A stretch of DNA of 64,000 nucleotides from Limnomonas spitsbergensis (lineage: Eukaryota; Chlorophyta; Chlorophyceae; Chlamydomonadales). The position numbers and the translations under genes are program-made. The notes below the pieces were generated by a model, which ran no database searches, was not told the DNA's origin, and was given only the letters and a program-made list of their open reading frames with translations. The DNA is taken from the NCBI GenBank assembly GCA_037349105.1, contig JAYJMM010000028.1, positions 1,054,001 to 1,118,000 on the forward strand, given 5' to 3'. Below are positions 57,742-64,000 of the stretch, in pieces (position 1 is the stretch's first letter; every line of letters begins with the position of its first letter).

Positions 57742-59710
57742 ATGTTTCACCGAGTGTGGTGACAAACGCTGCATGGAACGGTTCCGGCAGCTCGAACGTT
57801 TCCTGGGACGGTCCGTCGCTGTCGGAGTTGGGGTCCCACGAGCGGGCTCCCTGTCTGCCCACTATCCAGCGACCCAGTTCGGGTTGATTCCTCAGCTCTT
57901 CCAGCTCTTCCTCGTAGGTGTCTGATCCTGTCCCCCTGAACAGTGGGTGCAGTGTGCGCACCCCAGCAGGGTGCGCCTGCCTCCACAGCTCCACTGTCAC
58001 GACGTCCGCCTGCCAATAAGACGCAACGTTGCTGGCCATGTTGTTACACCATGCTCTCCTCTCCCAACGCACACATTGGTGCACGCAGGCCTCCAACCGT
58101 TCCAACGCGAACGGTGAGCGCGCCAGCTCCTCTTCTCTTTCCCACATGGACCCATCTCCTGGTGACAGCTGGGTCCCATATGGCCACGTGGGGCAGTCCG
58201 CTATCTCCACAGGCGCCCACTGATCAGCCACTCCCCACACATGCCGCATGGCTGCTGACAGCTGTCCCGGTAGCAGGACCCTTTGCAACGCCATCAACAT
58301 GACTGCCCACGTTGCTGGGTCTGCTCCCCTGGCATGCGTGTTTGCGTGGAACTCCGCCTCCTCAACCGATGCGCACTTGGTAATTGCGACATTCCCTTCG
58401 CTCTTTGCGAACAGGAAGACCGGCTGGTCATCCCGAGCTGCGTGCATGTGGATCCATGCCGATGAAACGGGCATTTCTCCCTCCTGCACCTCCTCGTAGT
58501 AGTACGATACCAGCTGATGCACCGGGATGGCTGCTCTGGCCTCCCCAAGAGCCACTCCCCATGGTACAGCCTGGCCCGCAATCACCCTGGGGATGAGGAT
58601 TGCTGCCTCAATTGTGACCTCGCATCGCCTGGGCATGCCGTAGTGGCACAGCCCTGCACCGTCATAGCTTCCCACCGCCGACCCATCGCCCCTCCCTTGC
58701 CCTCCTGCGGCTATGGCCTGCACGGGTACGTAGAAGGCGTGGTCTCTCAGGTCGGGATGCTCCATCAACTGATGGACGCAGTCCTCCGCCCACGGCGTGC
58801 ACATGAGCCCTTGCAGCGCGCCCTGCCACACTCCCTCTGTGCGTGCGCTGTCATGTACTTCCGGGCGTGCCCTGTCGGCTGCATCTACTGCTGTGATGCC
58901 TTCTCCGATCACAAGGCCTACCAGCTCATAAACGCAGTATGCATAGATAGGGTGCGCCCACTCCCTCTGCATGTACTCTGCCATCACCGTTTCGGGCCGG
59001 ATGTACCCCTTGACTGCTGCAAAAAGCAGCATTGCAGTCACTGCGTCCCACGGGAAGACCAGCCTGGCTACTGCCTGCATGGCAGCCCTCATGTTGACGC
59101 AGATCTGCTCCCCGCCTGCCAGGAGCCTGTGGCTTTGCAACCTACACAACCCATCCTTGTAATCCGCTGGCAGCGTGATCATGGCCTCTGTAGCTGACGC
59201 CTCTGGCAGCTCTTCCCCCAGGCGGTACCACTGCACAAAGCTCCTGCCTTCTGGCGGGCTAGGTGGTTCTGGCCTGGGATGAATATGTTCTATGCTGCTA
59301 GACATGTCGCGGCGGCCCTCGCCAGCCTGGTCATACTGTAAGTCTTCGTGCCATCCAGCGGACGTCCAGTCCCTGCTGCGGCTGCGCTGCGGCTCTCTGG
59401 CCGTATCTTCCCATCCTCCAGGGTTGTACCTGGAGGTGGTACTATGATGAGTCCTGATGGGCCCCTCTGTGTCCTCCTCTAGGCTCATCGCTGCGGCCCC
59501 CCTGCCCCGTGGGCGGCGAACCCGACCGCTGAGTGGGTCCAGGGTCCTGGCGGCTGCTCCCGCTGCCTCTCTTTCTGTGTTTCTTGGGCCGCACGGTGTA
59601 CCTGGGCAGAATGGGCTCTGCTGGCCCCAGCCATCATGGCGGCGTGCTTGGTCCCGCTGCAGCCTGCTGTTCCCTCTAGTCTTCGAAAGAGACTCCCTGG
59701 GCCGCTGCAT
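57742..59710 (-). CDS. ORF b protein core, partial (C/D)
   Basis: A frame of about 650 codons is homologous to copy A 26300-28190, from the RS/RG-rich start through FVQWYRLGEE, FYVPVQAI, VAGQAVPWG, VSYYYEEV, HPAGVRTLHPLFRG, to VTTLGETSS at the insertion point. After that the frame runs into family-B sequence and is meaningless. Conservation with copy A over this long core without a stop suggests the protein was under selection until recently. Function unknown. Confidence 0.75.
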
Positions 59711-60533
59711 AGGCCTGTCTCATGCGCTCGTCCGAGGCCCCATGGCTGCTGCCAGGCCCCCTGGCCTCCAAGCCCCATTCTGGGCATGGTGGTGATCGCA
59801 GCCGGTTAAGGCGACTGATCTCGCCCGCTTGCAAGGCGTCCCCTTGCTCTGGGCACGCACTGGCACTTTGCGTTTGCGCGCTTGACCCAGCCACGGTTGG
59901 CGGTGTCTCCGCAGTGCGCCTACTTTGGCTGCCTTCTTGCTGCGGCATGAGCAGCTGCTCCTCATTGGCCCTCTCGCCTCTGCTGGGCACTCGCACCTCC
60001 GAGCGCAGCGTTGGTACAGAGATGGCAGCTCTCCCTGATGCAGCCGTGCCGTAGGCAACCCTCGGCTTTCCTGCAGGTGATGCAACATGGGTCTCTTGGA
60101 CTTCCACATGGCCCCTTTGTTGCGTCAGTGCCAGAATCCTCTGCTCGCACTCCTTTGGCGAGTGCTGCCTTGGCGTCCCGCACAAGACGCATGGGTGGCC
60201 TGGGCTTGCCGCCAAGCATCTCCTGATAACCTCATTCTATTCCTTGGGCATTGCCGGTGCCTGGCGTGCCCTGCTCGTATCATCTGGTATTGCTGCGGCG
60301 GTCACCGCCCTTGCTGCTGCCCGGCTCTGCTGTGATGCAGCAGCCCTTGCCGCCTCCTTGCCTTCCCTAGGCACAGCTGTTGCGGGCACAGCCTGCACCT
60401 GACTGTGCTGGTGCGGCCTTGAAGGGGCCGCATGTGGACCCCCACGGCTGCTCCTGCCTGCATCTGCGGCTTTCCCGCGGCTCTGTCCCACCTCTTGTCC
60501 AGCCCTCATGGCGACACCTGCGCGTGTTGCCAT
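59676..60533 (-). pseudogene. Gag/ORF b linker with zinc knuckle (C/D)
   Basis: Two frames (60533-60237 and 60215-59676) cover the region after the protease. HPCVLCGTPRQHSPKEC is the counterpart of the second knuckle in copy A. The three-unit repeat of copy A is not present. The frames do not join, so at least one indel is present. Confidence 0.6.
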
Positions 60534-60539
60534 GGCATG

Positions 60540-61472
60540 CTATACGAGTGGTTCATATTCTTCTTCAATACTGGCCGTAGGCCACCCCTCTTGTTCCGCA
60601 AATTCACACTGGATTCCGGCCCAGGCCACAGCTGCTGCATGGTACCCCCCTTCTGGGGATGCCAGCACCAGCGGCAGCGTGAGGTCCCTGACCCCTCGTG
60701 CCCTCTGGGGACCCTCTCTGGGGCGTAAGGTCAGCCTGCCTGCTGCCTCCAATACCCCGTTGTACTTGAGGAACTCCGGGTTCCCTACCAAGTGTTCATA
60801 CGCGTCGGGTGGCGTCTTAACGACTCTGACCACTGTGGGCTCCATAATGGCATTGGGACCACCGTATCCGTACACCACATAAATGAAGAGCACGCCATAC
60901 AAATCTGCCCCTGCATTGTCTGTGGTACGGATTTTCTCATCCGTACGGATCAGCTCAGCCCCCATGGCGACTAACTGTTCAGCGATGTTGACAGTGATGA
61001 CGTGGCATGAGCACGCCGAGTCCATGAGGGCTTTCTGAGCCACCAGAACTTTGCCTTTGACCATAAGTCCCACAAATTGCTCCAGGTTGCTCATGTCGTT
61101 CCGAAAGTACTGCAGCTTGGGAACAGCTGTCACAGCCTTTCTCTCCTGCCTGTCCCTACTGGCCTCACCACGGTGGTCATCTGGACCCATGGGCATAGTG
61201 GCGAAGGACAACGATGTCAGCCTCTCGTTCAGCCTGAACACATGCAGACGGATGTCAGACATATCGTCAGCCAATTTACTCAAAACCAGCCTCTTTGCTC
61301 CTTTCCTGGAGGCGGGTTCCATGAGACTGCGCTCAGGTTCCTCCTCCTGGCAAGGTTCGGGCAAAAACGACTTAGGACGGGCGTTGTGAGCCGCTTGTTT
61401 GAATTCCGCAGGCTTGGGCACCAGCCCAACCTGCGTCATTAGTGCCACAGACTCGCTGAGCATCTCAGCCAT
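60540..61472 (-). pseudogene. Retropepsin-like domain (C/D)
   Basis: The frame of 310 codons is homologous to copy A 23050-24000. The active-site block is MDSACSCHVITVNIAEQ, again with DSA. A later segment, PPDAYEHLVGNPEFLKYNGV, is like the second half of retropepsins. A TGA replaces Trp just upstream (61482 side), cutting it from gag in the same frame. Confidence 0.7.
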
Positions 61473-61481
61473 AGTCTGGTG

Positions 61482-63986
61482 TCAGCCTTCTGGCGCAGCC
61501 TGCCCCGTTGGGCTGCTTAGGTGCGACACGTGTGCCGCCTGCTGGGCCTGACCTCCCTGGCCAGGCCCAGGCCTTTGGTACTGCCTGTTATTCTGATTTC
61601 GCTTGTACGGCCTGCCTGCAGCCTGTCCCTGCTGCGGCCTCGGCGGTAGAGGGTACTGCTGCTGCGGCGGCCTGGCCTGCCCAGCAGTTATGTCAGTAGC
61701 CAGTGGCGCAGGCCTGCGCTCATCCCTGGTCCTGGGCACCCTGCAGTCCCTGGCCAGGTGCGCCGTGCTTCCACACTGGTAGCATGCCTTGGCTGCCCCC
61801 ATAGCGCTGCCCGCGCTGTAATTTGGTGCCACATGCTGGTCTGCCCAAGTAACTCCTTTGGGTTTGCCATCCGCAGTTGCTGGACAGCGGCTGAGCCTGC
61901 GGGGGCCACTGCCCCATCAAGGCGCGTCCGCATCTCCCACTGTCATGTTCTCTCTCTTCTTCTCCTGTTGGTATGTGCCCCCCCTGGCTGGGTCCGCTGT
62001 TGGCCATCTGCTTGAGGCTTGCACCACCCAGGTCCCCCATTTCCAGGGCAAACTTCTCCCACGAAACCACTTGCTGTGTCAATACGGCGATCTGATCTTC
62101 ATCCGCCATGCTGAGGTACCCGGGCACTGTCATAACGAACTTGCTCAGCTTTGCTTTGGCAGCAGCTGGCAGCCCGTCATGGAACATGTGCGAGACAGAG
62201 TGCCGTCTGCCGAAGTGGTCCACTGCATCCCTTGAGATCTGCAGCAACTATGCTGTCGACAGCACTCTGTGAGCAAACGCCTCCACTGTCTCCTCTGGTT
62301 TAACGTCGGGGTCGAGGGTGGTCCTCACCCCTACCCTGAGGGTGGAAATTGCTGTCCTCTCATCTGAGGTTGGCGTCCCCACCTCTGCTTGAACCACCTT
62401 GATCCACAAGGTTAGCAGCGAGGCCTCGCAGTACTGTTCCCCTGCTGGGGCAGTCCACAGCCCCCTGATCCTTTCCACTTCTCTGGTGGCCCTGTCTCAT
62501 GCATGGGGCGCTGCCCTGATGGCTACCATCAGCGGCCCCAAGCTAGCAGGCTTGCTGTCCTGCAGCTTGATCAGAGATTTCACCAGCATTATCATAGCTG
62601 ACGGCGACTGGCACGACCCAGCTATTTCTCCAGCTACCACAGCCAATGCCGGCGGGTCATCCGACAGCGCCAGCCTGTTGTGTGATCCCCAATAGCCACA
62701 TGCCTGGCTATATTTCCTGGCTGCAACCGCGCCCGGGTGCGACATATCCAACACCGGCACGTTGCCTTGGATAGCTGGGATTTTGGTAAATTTGGCCACA
62801 CCTGCCAGCTGCAGGACCATCTGCTGCTGCAGCTGCAGGTTCATCCTTGCCTGATCTCTATCGAGCCTCTTCATTTCCTGGTCGCTGGACTCCTGCCTGG
62901 CTCCCGGCCCGCGTCTGTCCGCTCCCCCTCTTCCTCCTGAGTCTGCTGATTCTGAGCGTGACCCAGATCCACCTCCGCCGCCTCCTGATGGGCTGCGGCC
63001 CTGCTGGTATCTATTATGTATGTTATCACCCTCCCCTTGGGCATGACCTTCTTGTGACGGCTGTCTGCCTGCTCTGCCTGCGGGTCTCCTGCTCCCCTCA
63101 GGTGGCGGCTACCCAGACTCACTTCTGCTTTGTCTTTCTTCAGGGCCGGACCTCCAGGGCTGTTCCTCTGCCAGGTTCTGCCTGCCCCCTGGGCTGCACC
63201 TGGCTCTGCCAGCCTTGCTGCGCCCCCCCGCTGTATTCGGCTTGCCTCCTGGGCATCTCCTGGCTTTGCCAGCTTGGCTGTTCCCTGCCATCTGCCTGCC
63301 CCCTGGGCGGCTCCTGGCTGTGCCAGCTTGGTTGTTCCCTGCCGTATGCCTGCCCCCTGGGTGGCTCCCGGCTCTGCCAATGTGGCTGTTCTTCGCCGTC
63401 TGCCTGCCCCATGGGCGGCTCCTGGCCCTGCCAGCCTGGCTGCGTCCCGCCTGTGTAATTCCTGGCGTAGGAATCGGACTGCGCCTCCTCTCTGGTCTCG
63501 ATCCTCTGTGCAACCCTTGCCACCCTGGGCGGATTCTGCTGCGGAGTGGCGTCATGACCACATTCCCGCCTTGTGTCACTGCTCTGGGACACTTCAGCTG
63601 CCTGATCCAAGATCAGCTCTGGAGTTCCCGCTTGAGTCGGCCACTGCTCAGATTCCAGGCTGGTCCTGGAATCAGCGGGCACTGGACCCCCTCGACCGAT
63701 GCCTACGTGTCACACACACCGAGCCATCGGCCAGCGCCCCTGCCCTTGTGGGCAGAGAGCGGTCATGCTCTGGCACACTGCATGCTCTTGCGGCCGGATC
63801 CACTAGCCCTGCCAGCTTCTCCGCCACCATCAAGGCTTCTGAAATTAGTTCATCACTAGCCTCCATCAGGTCTGCACCTGGCTCCAGCCCCCTTACCCGC
63901 CCACTCCTCCGTTGGGCGTTAGGGTGTTGGTGCCTATCAGGATGCATATCTACTTCTGTCATTCCTACAGGCAATCTACGAACCAC
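61482..63986 (-). pseudogene. Gag of C/D, multiply frameshifted
   Basis: Pieces on the minus strand: N-terminus (63986-63672, with RLPVGMTEVDMHPDR, where the usual initiating ATG reads TTG), repeats (63682-63140), capsid-like part (62874-62497, 62478-62248, 62247-61720) and zinc knuckle CYQCGSTAHLARDC (61832-61482). Comparison with copy A shows several indels. The stretch at about 21600-22480 of copy A is recognisable throughout. Confidence 0.75.
63180..63460 (-). repeat. Gag minisatellite (C/D)
   Basis: About five ~60-bp units encode REPPRGQA and EQPSWQSQ blocks, equivalent to 20960-21320. Confidence 0.75.
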
Positions 63987-64000
63987 GCGGTCTTGCAGTT

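Larger units (their letters stand above)
57737..64000 (-). mobile_element. Element C/D (family A), 5' block
   Basis: The minus-strand block runs from close to the gag start to the middle of ORF b. It continues across the family-B insertion into 40171. The element's 5' terminal region lies beyond the right edge of the window. Confidence 0.85.

Overview
The window looks like nuclear DNA of a eukaryote, most likely a green alga and probably a streptophyte (Klebsormidium-like) alga. This is an inference. It rests on Ty3/gypsy-type polyproteins that carry a C5 cytosine methyltransferase (such elements are reported from charophytes and dinoflagellates), on a Dualen/RandI-type LINE (a clade described from green algae), and on UGUAA-type poly(A) signals. 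No convincing host gene, rRNA, tRNA, CRISPR array or bacterial operon is visible. Almost the whole 64 kb is nested retrotransposons.

Layout. (1) 1-3570, minus strand: the 5' part of an element of family A (copy E), with its 5' end at 3570 and a gag frame open to the window edge. (2) 3571-6083: an unassigned ORF and degenerate repeats. (3) 6084-10178, plus strand: a 5'-truncated, decayed copy of family B (integrase, PHD finger, possible second methyltransferase fold, terminal region). (4) 10179-14338: mostly unassigned. (5) 14339 to beyond 64000, minus strand: one family-A element (C/D) cut into three blocks (14339-17640, 35892-40171, 57737-64000) by two later insertions. The first is a complete 18,247-bp family-A element on the plus strand (copy A, 17641-35887, target duplication TGTC). 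The second is a 17,565-bp insertion (40172-57736, target duplication GGATG) made of a 5'-truncated family-B copy, which was itself split by a ~12.2-kb Dualen-like LINE (about 40634-52857).

Family A encodes, in order: a gag with glutamine/glycine-rich repeats and zinc knuckles, a retropepsin-like domain with an odd active site, a conserved ~1,060-residue protein of unknown function, RT, RNase H, a DNMT3-like cytosine methyltransferase, a DDE integrase and a PHD finger. Its 5' and 3' terminal regions show no similarity to each other by eye, so no long terminal repeats were found, yet the insertion is cleanly delimited. Family B shares DNMT, integrase and PHD finger and adds a C-terminal domain with an NPP motif that may be a second methyltransferase. 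The LINE carries a Josephin-like cysteine protease domain, an AP-type endonuclease, RT, RNase H, and a zinc finger plus restriction-like endonuclease.

Every copy seen over its coding length has frameshifts or stop codons, so none looks autonomous as it stands. All family assignments come from motif reading without database searches.
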